The position numbers and the translations under genes were made by a program. A stretch of 64,000 bases of DNA from GCA-2746365 sp963711255. Its GTDB lineage: Bacteria > Pseudomonadota > Gammaproteobacteria > SZUA-229. The number at the start of each line of letters is the position of its first letter. Position 1 is the first letter of the stretch. The notes under the pieces were generated by a model. The model saw only the letters and a program-made list of their open reading frames with translations, did no database searches and was not told the DNA's origin. This document shows, in pieces, positions 43,064 through 52,762 of this stretch. The stretch spans positions 28,508 through 92,507 of the forward strand of contig CAVQDO010000001.1 in assembly GCA_963711255.1 (NCBI GenBank), given 5' to 3'.

Positions 43064-43108
43064 ATTTTGATTATTAAGCCGCGTCATGCGCAGCTTAATA
43101 ATCAAAAT
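43064..43108. terminator. Long perfect hairpin between convergent genes
   Basis: Sixteen-bp stem: 43064-43079 (ATTTTGATTATTAAGC) and its complement at 43093-43108, with a 13-nt loop that contains a small inner dyad. It separates bcp from the convergent barrel gene. It may end both transcripts; the A/T runs are part of the stem. Confidence 0.7.
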
Positions 43109-43159
43109 CCGGTGTTTCATTGTCATCCATGATGAGCAGTAAGCTTTTAGTTGTGCAGC

Positions 43160-43903
43160 TTAAAATTTCAGGTAAGCGCCAGCAAACACGCCGTCAAATG
43201 TCATTCTTGCATCATGATCTGAAAGATCGTCGAATTTAAATTCCTGCTTGCGGTAACCTGCTTCAATACCTACAAAAAAGTCTGTCGTATAAGCAATTTT
43301 AGCGGTGAAGTCAGAAATGCTGCTGCCGGAAAATGCTAAATAACTCATTTCTCCACTGATGATCAAGTCGGGCCAGGGGCTAACGCCAACCAGTGCGTAG
43401 AGCATCGGCACGGTTTCGTCGATTGTATCTGTGACTGAAGGACCGGAATTTCTGATTGTATACTCAGCTTTCAAGTTTCGAATGTTTAAACCAAGATCGA
43501 GGCTGACAATATTGTCCAGAACTTCGTAATATGCCACCAGGTCGAGGGTCTCAATATCAAAATTATTTTTTATATCGCCATTAAAATTTTGACCATTAAA
43601 GATAAAGTCGGTATTGCCACTACCATCATGGTTAAGGCTGGTGTGCATTAAGCGCACATTTGGCAGAATTGGAATAAAGTGCTCCACGGTAACAAACAGA
43701 TATGTTTGCGATTCTTTTTCCCAGAAAAAGTTGTTTTTAAGATCCACCGCCGCAGGGTCGGTTGTTTTTTGCAGGTAGCCATCCGGTGTATCATTCCAGG
43801 CGCCACCGCCGAATGATATAGATAAGGTATCTGCCATAGTGTTGAAGGGAGTGCTCAGGGCTGTTGACAGTGTCGCAAGACACATAAGTTGTTTAAGTTT
43901 CAT
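43160..43903 (-). CDS. TIGR04219-type outer membrane beta-barrel protein
   Basis: A 247-residue protein with a signal peptide ending TMA/DTLS. Alternating strand pattern and aromatic girdle suit an eight- to ten-stranded barrel. SISFGGGAWNDTPDGYL, LMHTSLNHDG, DLVAYYEVLDNIVSLDLGLNIR and the final AGAYLKF (aromatic C-terminal residue, the Bam recognition signal) match the TIGR04219 family of unknown function. A CRP-like site lies 125 nt upstream of its start. Transported substrate unknown. Confidence 0.88.
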   Translation of the reverse strand: MKLKQLMCLATLSTALSTPFNTMADTLSISFGGGAWNDTPDGYLQKTTDPAAVDLKNNFFWEKESQTYLFVTVEHFIPILPNVRLMHTSLNHDGSGNTDFIFNGQNFNGDIKNNFDIETLDLVAYYEVLDNIVSLDLGLNIRNLKAEYTIRNSGPSVTDTIDETVPMLYALVGVSPWPDLIISGEMSYLAFSGSSISDFTAKIAYTTDFFVGIEAGYRKQEFKFDDLSDHDARMTFDGVFAGAYLKF

Positions 43904-44375
43904 AAAAAAGTAATAGCTAAAGTTAATTGGATAGTTTTTTGTATTTTTTTCGTTTAAATGAGTATAGGTAATAATTCTGACAAAGAATCAATTGTCATGG
44001 GTGTTGCTCATAGATAATGTAAATTTTTGTGATGAAAATCACGTAATTCTCGGCCTGTTTATACATTCATTACTAATGTACCGTTGAAATCTTTTATTTA
44101 TTCTCAAATACATTATGAATAGCTGGAAACCTCTGTTTTATACAGCCGCTTCGTGCTGACGAAGCTGCCGATGCAAGATCTGTAAATTATTCGATTAATA
44201 AAGGTAGCCGGCAGCAATGTTTTACTGCGGAAATAGAAGATTTTTATTGTGAAATGTCTGCGGCTGCTCAGACAGTTAGCGGGGTATGGATGAGATTTGT
44301 CCTGTCTGCATGTTTAAAGAATATAGCCCCATATTCTCGGTAATTTGTGACAGATAAAGTCTACATCGAAACATT
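43904..44375. other. Intergenic region holding a CRP-like site
   Basis: About 470 nt upstream of the barrel gene and downstream of dgkA. It holds the CRP-like site at 44028-44043. A plus-strand frame of about 77 codons ending at 44343 has no start codon in its first two thirds and matches nothing I know. No repeat or mobile element seen. Confidence 0.4.
44028..44043. promoter_or_regulatory. CRP/Vfr-like binding site
   Basis: TGTGA-N6-TCACG, nine of ten core bases of TGTGA-N6-TCACA, within an AT-rich stretch. Its position suits regulation of the TIGR04219 barrel gene. Confidence 0.45.
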
Positions 44376-44747
44376 TCAGGAGAAGTAACGGCTAAATACC
44401 GCGAGCCAGACCAGGCCGGCGATAATAAAGGCCAGTAAAACTGCGGCCGATCCCATATCTTTTGCGCGGGCAGAAAGTGGATGAATTTCATCACCGTGTC
44501 TATCAACAACAGCTTCCAGTGCTGAGTTAAGTATTTCCACCAGCAGGATGAAAACCAGGCTGGCCAGTAAAACAGCTTTATCAGCCAGGCTCTGGCCAAA
44601 ATATAATGCGACAGGTGTGAGAGCGATTGATAGCCATAACTCCTGCCTAAAGGCCGCTTCATATTTATAGGCTGCCTTAAATCCCAGCCATGAGTAAGCT
44701 GCCGCGTTAATAATTCTTTTAAGCCCTGTTACGCCTGTTTTTGCCAT
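44376..44747 (-). CDS. dgkA: Diacylglycerol kinase
   Basis: Small integral-membrane kinase of 123 residues that phosphorylates diacylglycerol using MgATP. Three transmembrane helices follow an amphipathic N-terminus (GLKRIINAAAYSWLGFKAAYK). The catalytic and conserved stretch is VEILNSALEAVVDRHGDEIHPLSARAKDMGSAAVLLAF with the required Glu, Asn, Glu and Asp residues. Full family length. It stands alone between unrelated genes. Confidence 0.96.
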   Translation of the reverse strand: MAKTGVTGLKRIINAAAYSWLGFKAAYKYEAAFRQELWLSIALTPVALYFGQSLADKAVLLASLVFILLVEILNSALEAVVDRHGDEIHPLSARAKDMGSAAVLLAFIIAGLVWLAVFSRYFS

Positions 44748-44991
44748 AGTAATTATTTATTGATGAAATGGCTATAGTGTTGCAGCTTCAGTAACCCAGT
44801 TAGTAATGTATATATGAATAGTTTGTTTCAGTTAAATCAATAATTAGTGGCTTATTGTTCTGTTTCGGCAGATAAAAATTGATGATTATTTATCCCATTT
44901 AAACAGATTTTTGCAAATACTTTTCATATACTTAATCGAATATTGTTTTGTAGAGCCTATTATATATTATGTATATCACCGAGTTGTCATT

Positions 44992-45531
44992 ATGTTGAGA
45001 CCTAGCCTGATAAAAATAACTGTCGCATTTGTATTTTTAATTAGTGCTTTTCTGCCTTCCGTTCAGGCGGCTGAAGTGAGCAAAGAACAGATTAAGGGAC
45101 TGGACGAGCAGGTTCAGGACATAAAAAAAGATGTTCTCGAATTGACTTCTGAACTGACACGTCTGGAAGAAAAGTTACTATTCCCGTCAAATACACAAGT
45201 TTCACTATTCCTGTCGTTGTCTGGAGATAAGGATTTTGTGCTGGATTCACTGCAAATAAAAATGGACAACAAAGTTGTCGCGCAGCATTTATATACTTAC
45301 AAGGAAATTGAAGCATTAAGAGCTGGTGGTGTTCAACGTATTTACACTGGCAATATAAAAACGGGTGATCATACACTGGTAGCCAGTTTTATTGGTCGCG
45401 GTAGTTCGGGTAATGAATACCAGCGCAGTGAAAACTTCACGGTAACAAAAGCAGTTGGCCCGAAATTTGTAGAAATTCAAATTTCTGGCAGCAGTGCTTC
45501 AGATCAAACGGTTTCGTTTAAAGACTGGTAA
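44992..45531 (+). CDS. Periplasmic coiled-coil protein, first gene of the TPR/TolQR operon
   Basis: A 179-residue exported protein. The ATG at 44992 gives a proper signal peptide (MLRPSLIKITVAFVFLIS, cleavage at VQA/AE); the frame is open 27 codons further upstream but without one. A heptad-like stretch (LDEQVQDIKKDVLELTSELTRLEEKLLFP) forms a coiled coil, followed by an Ig- or beta-sandwich-like domain (VSLFLSLSGDKDFVLDSLQI, GDHTLVASFIGRGSSGNEY). The next gene starts 3 nt after its stop. It opens the operon 44992-55174. Family unknown to me; the fold suggests a cargo- or lipid-side adaptor. Confidence 0.75.
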   Translation: MLRPSLIKITVAFVFLISAFLPSVQAAEVSKEQIKGLDEQVQDIKKDVLELTSELTRLEEKLLFPSNTQVSLFLSLSGDKDFVLDSLQIKMDNKVVAQHLYTYKEIEALRAGGVQRIYTGNIKTGDHTLVASFIGRGSSGNEYQRSENFTVTKAVGPKFVEIQISGSSASDQTVSFKDW

Positions 45532-45534
45532 AAA

Positions 45535-47676
45535 ATGTTACTTCGTTTTACAACATTTATTGCTGCCTTAACATGCAGTTTCCCGCTGTATGCTGACAGC
45601 GGGCTTAAAGATGTCGAATTAAAAGATCTTTATTTCGGTGAAGTACTTTATTACGCCTACCAGGATTTACATTTTGATGCGTTGGCAAGGCTGGATGCTG
45701 AATTGTCACAGTATTATGAGCTGGATGAATCAGAACTTGACCCGCTGCATAGTCATCTTACCCAGGCCGAATTTTCAGTTGGTGATATTGAATTACAGTA
45801 CCGCATGAACCAGCGCGCCGGCAGAGCTATTCAGGCGGTTCTGGGTGAAGGCATCGATCTGGCAACTCGCAACCAGGCCGCACTGGCGCTGGCAAGGGTG
45901 TTTTATAAAAAGAACGATGCGCAAAATACGCTATATGCTTTGCAGTTGATACGTGAAGAGCCGGAGAAGTCGCGCTATGAGGCGAAATACTCGCTTGATG
46001 TATTGCGTGGCAAGGAACCGGAATCATTTAAGACCGATGTGGCCTATCTGCGCGCATTAGCAAATATTGATACTGGCCGTTTTACCGAGGCGGCGAGCAG
46101 TCTGCAACAGCTTCGACAGGAAAAAAACCTGAAAGGTTATGTTTTATACAACCTGGGCATTGCTTTAATCCAAAGTGGGAATGTGCAGCAGGGTGAGGCT
46201 GTTCTAGACGAGCTCGGTCGTCTGCAGCTGTCTGAGCCTGCGTTACTGGCTTTGCAGGACAAAACGAATTTGAAACTGGCATATCGCCATCTTGATAAAG
46301 GCAATGCGCAGCAGGCAAAGCAATATTTTGAACGTGTACGTCTAGACGGCCCCTTTTCTAACCGTGCTTTGTTAGGCGCTGGCTGGGTTTCTGTATCGCA
46401 GGGAAAATACGACCGTGCATTAGTGCCGTGGTCCATTCTGCATGAACGGGCTAAAACCAATAACTCGGTACAGGAAGCATTGATGGCAGTTCCGTATGCC
46501 TATGGCAAACTCAATGCGCACGGCAAGGCGGCAAACTTGTATGACCATGCCATGAATGTGTTTGCTGAAGAAATCGGCAGCCTGGATAGTTCGATAAAAA
46601 CGATTCGGCAAGGAAAATTTTTAACTGCGCTGCTCAATGAGAAATCAGAAAAAGATAAAAACTGGGTAGTAAATTTACGCGAACTGCCTGATTCACCAGA
46701 AACGCGTTACATACTGGAATTGATGGCATCATCCGATTTTCAGGAATCGTATAAAAACTATAAAGACCTTGCCGAGCTCCGCCATCACCTCGATAAATGG
46801 CTGGCAGACCTGATTGTGTTCGAAGAAATGATCGAAATAAGGCGTGCCTACCAGGAGCCACTGCTGCCAGTAGTTGAAGAGCAGTTCAAAAAACTGGATA
46901 CAAGAATAAAGCTTCGATTGGAGCAGCGTGAAAACCTCGCAACAAAATTAAAAAACATACTGATTGCACCTCGACCTGAATACCTGGCAACGTCAACCGA
47001 GCGGCAGGCAATGGACGTTATCGTTGCGCTTGATGAAATTAAAGCGACAAATCCATCTGTGATTTCCCCGGCTCTGGAGAATCGTATGCAACGTTTACGG
47101 GGCGCGGTGCTGTGGCAGGTACGCAGCGAATATGACCAACGTCTGACAGACGCCTACAATAACCTGGCATCACTTGATAAATATATCAATGAACTAAAAC
47201 TGCGTTATAACTCGTTTATACGTACACGCCAGGCGGCCACGCAAAGCTACGAAGGGTATACCATACCCGTTCGCCAACTGAGAACCCGCCTGTTCGCCGC
47301 GCAAAGAAAACTGAAAGGCGGAATGGCTAAGCAGGGGCGTATGCTGGAAACCATGGCGATCATTGAGCTCGATCGCAGGCGCAAGCGCCTTGAGGAGTAC
47401 CAGATAAAAGCACGTTTTGCCCTGGCCGAAAGTTATGACCGTGCAACAAAAGCCGGCATAGATGCGGAAATTGAAAAACAGCGGAACAAGTTGCAGCCAG
47501 AAACTCAACCAGAACAGAAAGTGCCCGCCGTAGAAGGTGAAAAGCTACAGCCAGCAGCAACAGATGCGGAAACGATTAATCAGCAGCTTGAAGCAGCTGC
47601 TGAAAAATCTGCCGAGGACGATAAGCAATCAGTTGGTGGCAATGCATCATTTAAGGAAAGGCTGCTAAAACGATAA
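45535..47676 (+). CDS. Exported TPR-repeat protein
   Basis: A 713-residue periplasmic protein with signal peptide MLLRFTTFIAALTCSFPLYA. The first 350 residues are helical repeats of TPR type (LYFGEVLYYAYQDLHFDALARLDAELSQYYE, KGYVLYNLGIALIQSGNVQQGEAVL, LAYRHLDKGNAQQAKQYFERV, GWVSVSQGKYDRALVPWSIL). The C-terminal third is a long coiled-coil region (LRTRLFAAQRKLKGGMAKQ, IELDRRRKRLEEYQIKAR) ending in a Gln/Glu-rich tail. It likely works as a scaffold between the inner-membrane motor and an outer membrane partner. It is separated from the next gene by 2 nt. Confidence 0.8.
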   Translation: MLLRFTTFIAALTCSFPLYADSGLKDVELKDLYFGEVLYYAYQDLHFDALARLDAELSQYYELDESELDPLHSHLTQAEFSVGDIELQYRMNQRAGRAIQAVLGEGIDLATRNQAALALARVFYKKNDAQNTLYALQLIREEPEKSRYEAKYSLDVLRGKEPESFKTDVAYLRALANIDTGRFTEAASSLQQLRQEKNLKGYVLYNLGIALIQSGNVQQGEAVLDELGRLQLSEPALLALQDKTNLKLAYRHLDKGNAQQAKQYFERVRLDGPFSNRALLGAGWVSVSQGKYDRALVPWSILHERAKTNNSVQEALMAVPYAYGKLNAHGKAANLYDHAMNVFAEEIGSLDSSIKTIRQGKFLTALLNEKSEKDKNWVVNLRELPDSPETRYILELMASSDFQESYKNYKDLAELRHHLDKWLADLIVFEEMIEIRRAYQEPLLPVVEEQFKKLDTRIKLRLEQRENLATKLKNILIAPRPEYLATSTERQAMDVIVALDEIKATNPSVISPALENRMQRLRGAVLWQVRSEYDQRLTDAYNNLASLDKYINELKLRYNSFIRTRQAATQSYEGYTIPVRQLRTRLFAAQRKLKGGMAKQGRMLETMAIIELDRRRKRLEEYQIKARFALAESYDRATKAGIDAEIEKQRNKLQPETQPEQKVPAVEGEKLQPAATDAETINQQLEAAAEKSAEDDKQSVGGNASFKERLLKR

Positions 47677-47678
47677 TT

Positions 47679-50600
47679 ATGCGACTACATTATCTAACAA
47701 CTTTGCCATTAGTGATTTCGTATTTATTGTTGTCTGCCTGTGCAACAACAAATACGCAGGGTACCCTGGCGAGTCTTAATGATGTGAAGTTTGTTGTGAA
47801 AGAAGAAAAAGTCGATAGTAGTCTGGATAAAGCGATGGCCAGCTATGAAAAGTTTCTCAAGGAAACGCCTGAAACTGAAATGACGCCTGAGGCATTGCGT
47901 CGTCTTGCAGATTTAAAAATTCAGAAAGAGTATGACGAGGAAGCCAGGGCTGAAGCTCAGCTGGAAGCTGAACAGTCAGCAAGTAAATCAGCTGAAGCTG
48001 AATTGCCGAAAGCGGATTCATCGATGGTGCCGGTAGCTGATAGTGCTTCACAGGCAACAGACATTAAAACGCCAGAGACAAAGTTTGTACCGCTAGCTAC
48101 TGATGATGAAAAAGAAAGCGTCGCGGGTAAAGGCAGTCCTATTGCTGATTTGAGTGAAAGTGAAAAAGAATTCAGCGAGCGCGCGGGCAAAAAGATTGAA
48201 CTTGGTAAGTCAAAGAAAAAAACAATTGCTCCCCCCGGAAAAGACTCCGATGATCTACAGACAGCGGGTGCTAAGGAAGCGATAGAACTCTATAAAGGCT
48301 TGCTGAAAAAGTACCCAATGTTTGAACGAAATGACCAGGTGCTATACCAGTTGTCACGAGCCTATGAAGAAACCGGGCAGATTGATGTGGCAATGGAAAC
48401 GCTGGATCAGTTAATAAGCAGATACCCGCAATCGCGTCATATTGACGAGGCGCAGTTTAGGCGTGCGGAGTACTTTTTTACCCGCAAAAAATACCTGGAT
48501 GCTGAAGAATCATACCAGTCGGTTATTGATGGCGGTGTAGGCTCCGAGTTTTATGAGCTTGCGCTCTATAAGCAGGGCTGGTCATTTTTCAAGCAGGACC
48601 TTTATGAGGAAGCGCTGAAAGACTACCTGGCAATGCTGGATTACAAAATAGATAACGGTTATGACCTGGATAATATCGATAATAAAATCGAGAAGAAACG
48701 TATCGATGATACCTATCGTGTCATTAGTTTAAGTTTTTCATACCTTGGCGGAGCAGATGCGATTGTTGAGTACTTTGACAAGCACGGACACCGTTTTTAT
48801 GAAGCAAGTGTGTATAGCCATTTAGGCGAATATTATTTAACAAAACGACGTTATGCCGACGCTGCAAAATCATATGAAACCTATATCGATAAAAATCCGG
48901 TATCTAAAGAATCGCCCTATTTTAATATCCGTGTAATCGAAATATACAAGAAAGGTGGCTTTCCTCGCCTTGTTGTTGATGCCAAGAAAGAGTTTTCAAA
49001 AACCTATAGCCTGCAGTCCAGTTACTGGACCTTCTTTGATATTAACGATAATCCTACAGTGCTGGCTTTCCTGAAATCGAACCTTATCGACCTTGCCAAC
49101 CATTACCATGCCCTGTACCAGGATAAGCGCTTATGGAAGCAAAAAGAAGAGAATTACCAGGAAGCGATATACTGGTACCGGGAATTTCTTACCTCGTTCC
49201 CGGAAGAAAAGCAGGCGCCCGCACTTAATAATCAACTGGCCGGTTTATTGCTAGAGCATAAAGATTACCTTGGTGCTGCCGCAGAATATGAGCGTACGGC
49301 ATATAATTATCCAACACATAAAGACTCTTCCAGTGCTGGTTATGCTGCTGTCTATGCCTATCGAGAATATCTGAAAGTTGCAGACCAGTCGCAACGTAAT
49401 GTCATTAAGCGCGAAATTATCCGTACGTCTCTTAAATTTGCAGATTACTTCCCAACGCATAAACATGCTGCGGTAGTTCTGGTATCAGCTGTTGACGACC
49501 TGTATGCATTGGAAGATTACGAACAGGCCATAAAATATGGCCGCCGTGCAATTACAGTTTATCCTCAAGCTGATAAAAAACTTTTACGATCTTCTTGGAT
49601 GGTAGTAGCACACGCATCTTTTGATATAGCTAATTATAAAGATGCCGAGGAAGCGTATAAACAGACACTTTCCCTGACAGATAAAAAGGATAAAAGTTAT
49701 GTTTCTTTAACCGAGAACCTTGCTGCTTCAGTGTATAAGCAGGGCGAGCAGGCGAGGAAACTGGGTGATCATGCAACAGCAGCAGAACATTTCTTGCGTG
49801 TCGCAAAAGTGGCGCCTGATTCTAAAATACGGCCTACAGCAGAATATGACGCAGCGGCTTCGTTGATTTTATTGAAGCAGTGGTCACAGGTTGCAGTTGT
49901 GCTGGAAGGGTTCAGGCAGCTATACCCTGATCATAAATTAAAAAATGATATTACTAAAAAACTTGCGGTGGTTTATAAAGAAGATGGCAAGTTAATTAAA
50001 TCAGCGACAGAATTCGAACGTATTGAAAAAGAGAATCCCAAAGATGACGCATTGCGTCGTGAGGCCCTGGGCCAGGCTGCCGAATTATATGAAAAAGCTG
50101 AGGCTAAGGATAAAGCTCTACTTGTGTATTTGAAGCTGGTAAATTATTTCCCTGAGCCAATCGAAGATGCTATTGAAGTGCGGCAGAAGATGGCTGATCT
50201 GTACCTGGTTCGTGGTGAAAAGAAGAAATATATTGCAGAGCTTAAGAAGATTGTCGATACTGATGCGATCGGTGGTAAAGGACGAACCGATCGAACAAAA
50301 TTCCTTGCAGCGAAAGCATCGCTGGTGCTGGCCGAACCAAAACTTGAATCATTTAAAGCGGTTAAACTGGTTAAGCCATTCAAGAAAAACCTGAAAATAA
50401 AGAAAAAGAGAATGCGTAACGCGATTGACAGCTACACGAAACTGGTTGATTACCAGGTGGGCGAGGTTACTGCGGCGGCTACTTATTACATTGCAGAAAT
50501 CTATTATGAGTTTAGTGTTGCATTGATGGAGTCGGAAAGGCCTGAAAAATTAAATGATGAAGAGCTTGAACAGTATGAACTGGTCATTGAAGAGCAGGCA

Positions 50601-50915
50601 TATCCATTTGAGGAAAAAGCTATCGCAGTCCATGAAAAAAATATGGAGCTACTGGATGTAGGTGTTTATAACAAATGGATTGATGAAAGCATTCTTAAAC
50701 TGGCGGTATTGTTACCAGCACGTTATGCTAAAACAGAACAGCGCAGCACGATTATTACGATGATTCAGCCGATACCCGAGAACAAGACAGACAAGGATAA
50801 AAAGCCGGCTGGATCTGAAGGAAAAGATAGTGAGCCATTAAATTCGCCAGCTAATACGGGCAGTCCTGAATCAGTAAAAAGCGATGCTTCAGAACAAGCG
50901 GCCGCAGGCGGATAA
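47679..50915 (+). CDS. Large TPR-repeat lipoprotein
   Basis: A 1078-residue protein whose N-terminus has a lipobox (LVISYLLLSAC, Cys about 22), so it is probably outer-membrane-anchored. A charged linker rich in Lys and Glu (residues 70-190) precedes many TPR/Sel1-like repeats such as LYKGLLKKYPMFERNDQVLYQLSRAYEETGQIDVAM, AQFRRAEYFFTRKKYLDAEESY and YEDAEEAYKQTLSL. The C-terminal 50 residues are low complexity. Similar TPR proteins occur beside TolQR homologues in gliding-type loci (Agl family of myxobacteria). Lipidation is predicted from the motif. Confidence 0.82.
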   Translation: MRLHYLTTLPLVISYLLLSACATTNTQGTLASLNDVKFVVKEEKVDSSLDKAMASYEKFLKETPETEMTPEALRRLADLKIQKEYDEEARAEAQLEAEQSASKSAEAELPKADSSMVPVADSASQATDIKTPETKFVPLATDDEKESVAGKGSPIADLSESEKEFSERAGKKIELGKSKKKTIAPPGKDSDDLQTAGAKEAIELYKGLLKKYPMFERNDQVLYQLSRAYEETGQIDVAMETLDQLISRYPQSRHIDEAQFRRAEYFFTRKKYLDAEESYQSVIDGGVGSEFYELALYKQGWSFFKQDLYEEALKDYLAMLDYKIDNGYDLDNIDNKIEKKRIDDTYRVISLSFSYLGGADAIVEYFDKHGHRFYEASVYSHLGEYYLTKRRYADAAKSYETYIDKNPVSKESPYFNIRVIEIYKKGGFPRLVVDAKKEFSKTYSLQSSYWTFFDINDNPTVLAFLKSNLIDLANHYHALYQDKRLWKQKEENYQEAIYWYREFLTSFPEEKQAPALNNQLAGLLLEHKDYLGAAAEYERTAYNYPTHKDSSSAGYAAVYAYREYLKVADQSQRNVIKREIIRTSLKFADYFPTHKHAAVVLVSAVDDLYALEDYEQAIKYGRRAITVYPQADKKLLRSSWMVVAHASFDIANYKDAEEAYKQTLSLTDKKDKSYVSLTENLAASVYKQGEQARKLGDHATAAEHFLRVAKVAPDSKIRPTAEYDAAASLILLKQWSQVAVVLEGFRQLYPDHKLKNDITKKLAVVYKEDGKLIKSATEFERIEKENPKDDALRREALGQAAELYEKAEAKDKALLVYLKLVNYFPEPIEDAIEVRQKMADLYLVRGEKKKYIAELKKIVDTDAIGGKGRTDRTKFLAAKASLVLAEPKLESFKAVKLVKPFKKNLKIKKKRMRNAIDSYTKLVDYQVGEVTAAATYYIAEIYYEFSVALMESERPEKLNDEELEQYELVIEEQAYPFEEKAIAVHEKNMELLDVGVYNKWIDESILKLAVLLPARYAKTEQRSTIITMIQPIPENKTDKDKKPAGSEGKDSEPLNSPANTGSPESVKSDASEQAAAGG

Positions 50916-50968
50916 CATGGTCAAGCCGATGAAAGCAGAGAATTTAAAGGTTAGCTGGTAAATAGATA

Positions 50969-51568
50969 ATGGTAATACGATTACGTAAGGTACTGGTTCT
51001 TTCTATCATAATGCTGTTGCATGCCTGTGCCGGTGGCGATATAAAGCAGGATGCTGAAACGACTACAGTCAGAAATAAATCGGAATTTGTAGATGTGGAT
51101 TCGGCTGTTACGGCTGATTTTAATGCGGCTGCAGATCTCATGCGGCAGGATAAATATGCACAGGCTATCGAGCTTTTAAAAACTGTGATTGAACGTGAGC
51201 AAAGATTGCCGGCACCATTTGTGAATCTTGCAATTGCCTATAATAAGCTGGGTGATGAGAAAAACGCTGAAGATAACCTGATTAAAGCGTTAAAGATTGA
51301 GATCGGCCATCCCGTCGCAAATAATGAACTGGGTCTGCTTTATCGAAAAGCAGGAAAATTTATGGCTGCACGTACCGCTTACGAAAATGCGATTAAGGAC
51401 AACCCGGAGTCACTTGCAGTTAAAAGAAATTTAGGTGTTCTTTGCGATTTATACATGCATGATTATGAGTGCGCACTGGAGCAATATGAAAATTACCTGG
51501 AATTGAATCCAGATGATAAAACGGTAGCAATATGGGTTGCTGATGTTAAGCAGCGACTGGGTAAATAA
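50969..51568 (+). CDS. Small TPR-repeat lipoprotein
   Basis: A 199-residue protein with lipobox LHAC (MLLHACAGG, Cys about 19). It has three to four TPR units: AADLMRQDKYAQAIELLKTVIER, PFVNLAIAYNKLGDEKNAEDNLIKAL, ELGLLYRKAGKFMAARTAYENAI and VLCDLYMHDYECALEQYENYLEL. This resembles the PilF/AglT-type small TPR lipoproteins. It probably forms a complex with the neighbouring large TPR proteins. The 53-nt gap upstream is the longest in this part of the operon. Confidence 0.8.
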   Translation: MVIRLRKVLVLSIIMLLHACAGGDIKQDAETTTVRNKSEFVDVDSAVTADFNAAADLMRQDKYAQAIELLKTVIEREQRLPAPFVNLAIAYNKLGDEKNAEDNLIKALKIEIGHPVANNELGLLYRKAGKFMAARTAYENAIKDNPESLAVKRNLGVLCDLYMHDYECALEQYENYLELNPDDKTVAIWVADVKQRLGK

Positions 51569-51741
51569 TTGTATAAAAGTTGTAAGCTTTGCGTGATAAG
51601 TTCAGGGTTATAGGCTATAACAACAAGCTGATAACTTAAAACTTATGCATATAATTTAATATGCAACGGGATGTCTGCTGGAGCGCATATGCTGGCACTA
51701 GATTACAGCTGTTTTTGGCTGGGTTTCCGATGGATGACATT

Positions 51742-52047
51742 ATGGCAATTAAAGTTATAATAAATAAAAGTTTAGCCGGTTTGCTATTAATTGCTGCCGT
51801 GTTCAACTCTGCTGTTGCAGCAGAAAAAGTCGATTCAGAAGTAAAAGAGCTGTCAGGTATTTCTATCATCGGTAATAAAGAAGCGCCAAAGTCTTTATAT
51901 ATTGTACCCTGGCAGAATTCTGAAGTAGGCGTGGCGACAAGTTTAAATTCAGGCTTGCTGGACGACAGTATGCGGCCTTTAGATAAAGAAGTGTTTTTGC
52001 GTGAGCTTGATTTTTATGAGTTAAGTCACGGCAAAAACGGACAGTAA
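51742..52047 (+). CDS. Small exported protein of the TolQR/TPR operon
   Basis: The ATG at 51742 gives 101 residues: a signal peptide (MAIKVIINKSLAGLLLIAAV, cleavage at AVAA/E) and a mature protein with GISIIGNKEAPKSLYIVPWQ and PLDKEVFLRELDFYEL. The frame is open from 51661, but those codons lack signal character; ATG 51730 is another choice. The IVPWQ...PLDKEVFLRELDFYE pattern recalls short proteins I have seen beside TolQ in such operons, but I have no family name. Role unknown. Confidence 0.6.
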   Translation: MAIKVIINKSLAGLLLIAAVFNSAVAAEKVDSEVKELSGISIIGNKEAPKSLYIVPWQNSEVGVATSLNSGLLDDSMRPLDKEVFLRELDFYELSHGKNGQ

Positions 52048-52093
52048 TTTATAATCGTGTGTTTAAATCACGAATTTTCATAATGAGGAGCAG

Positions 52094-52762
52094 ATGATGG
52101 AGACGATCCAGACTATTGCACAGTTTTTTCAAACCGGTGGTACCTTCATGTACCCGATTTTAATTGTTTTTGCTTTTGGTTTGGCGATTTGTATTGAAAG
52201 GTACGTAAAACTGTCGGGTATTGGCAAGGCAAATAAAAAGGTCTGGGACCAGGTGCACCCTCTGCTTGACGAAGGCAATTTTGATGATGCCCGGGATTCG
52301 ATCGCGAATAATACTTCGGCGATTGCCAGTTTATTGAATATGGGCCTGGCCAGGCAGGGTTCTGTTCGCCGGCGTGATGATATCGAAATCGCAATGGAAG
52401 AAAGTATGATGGAAATTATACCGACCCTGGAAAAACGCACACCTTACATTGCTCTGTTTGCCAATATTTGCACCCTGCTCGGACTGCTGGGTACTATTAT
52501 GGGTCTGATCGAAGCGTTTACCGCGGTAGCAAATGCAGATCCGGCGGAAAAAGCAGATTTATTATCTGCCAGTATTTCGGTGGCAATGAATACCACGGCG
52601 TTTGGCCTGATGGCTGCGATTCCGTTACTGATTACACACGCGATGATATCGTCTAAAACAGGGGAAATAATTGATAGTCTTGAAATGGCTTCAGTAAAAA
52701 CATTAAACCTGATTGCTGATTTCGCAAAACGTCAAGCGGCACTGGCTGCCAAGAATGGCTAG
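52094..52762 (+). CDS. MotA/TolQ/ExbB proton-channel family protein
   Basis: A 222-residue inner-membrane protein with three transmembrane helices: PILIVFAFGLAICIERYVKL, YIALFANICTLLGLLGTIMGLIEAF and SISVAMNTTAFGLMAAIPLLIT. The Gly/Thr-rich GLLGTIMG and NTTAFGL motifs line the proton path in the ExbB pentamer. A GAGGAG ribosome site precedes the ATG. With ExbD/TolR partners it forms the motor that energises a TonB/TolA-like rod; the rod here is encoded at 53819. The 8-nt overlap with the next ATG indicates coupled translation. Confidence 0.93.
   Translation: MMETIQTIAQFFQTGGTFMYPILIVFAFGLAICIERYVKLSGIGKANKKVWDQVHPLLDEGNFDDARDSIANNTSAIASLLNMGLARQGSVRRRDDIEIAMEESMMEIIPTLEKRTPYIALFANICTLLGLLGTIMGLIEAFTAVANADPAEKADLLSASISVAMNTTAFGLMAAIPLLITHAMISSKTGEIIDSLEMASVKTLNLIADFAKRQAALAAKNG

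Noticed and set aside
43064..43108. Hairpin as a mobile element end
   Set aside because: No transposase, target duplication or second copy nearby; it sits between convergent genes, so a terminator is simpler.
44110..44343. 77-codon plus-strand frame in the intergenic region before dgkA
   Set aside because: No initiator in the first two thirds and no similarity that I can see; kept only as a note.
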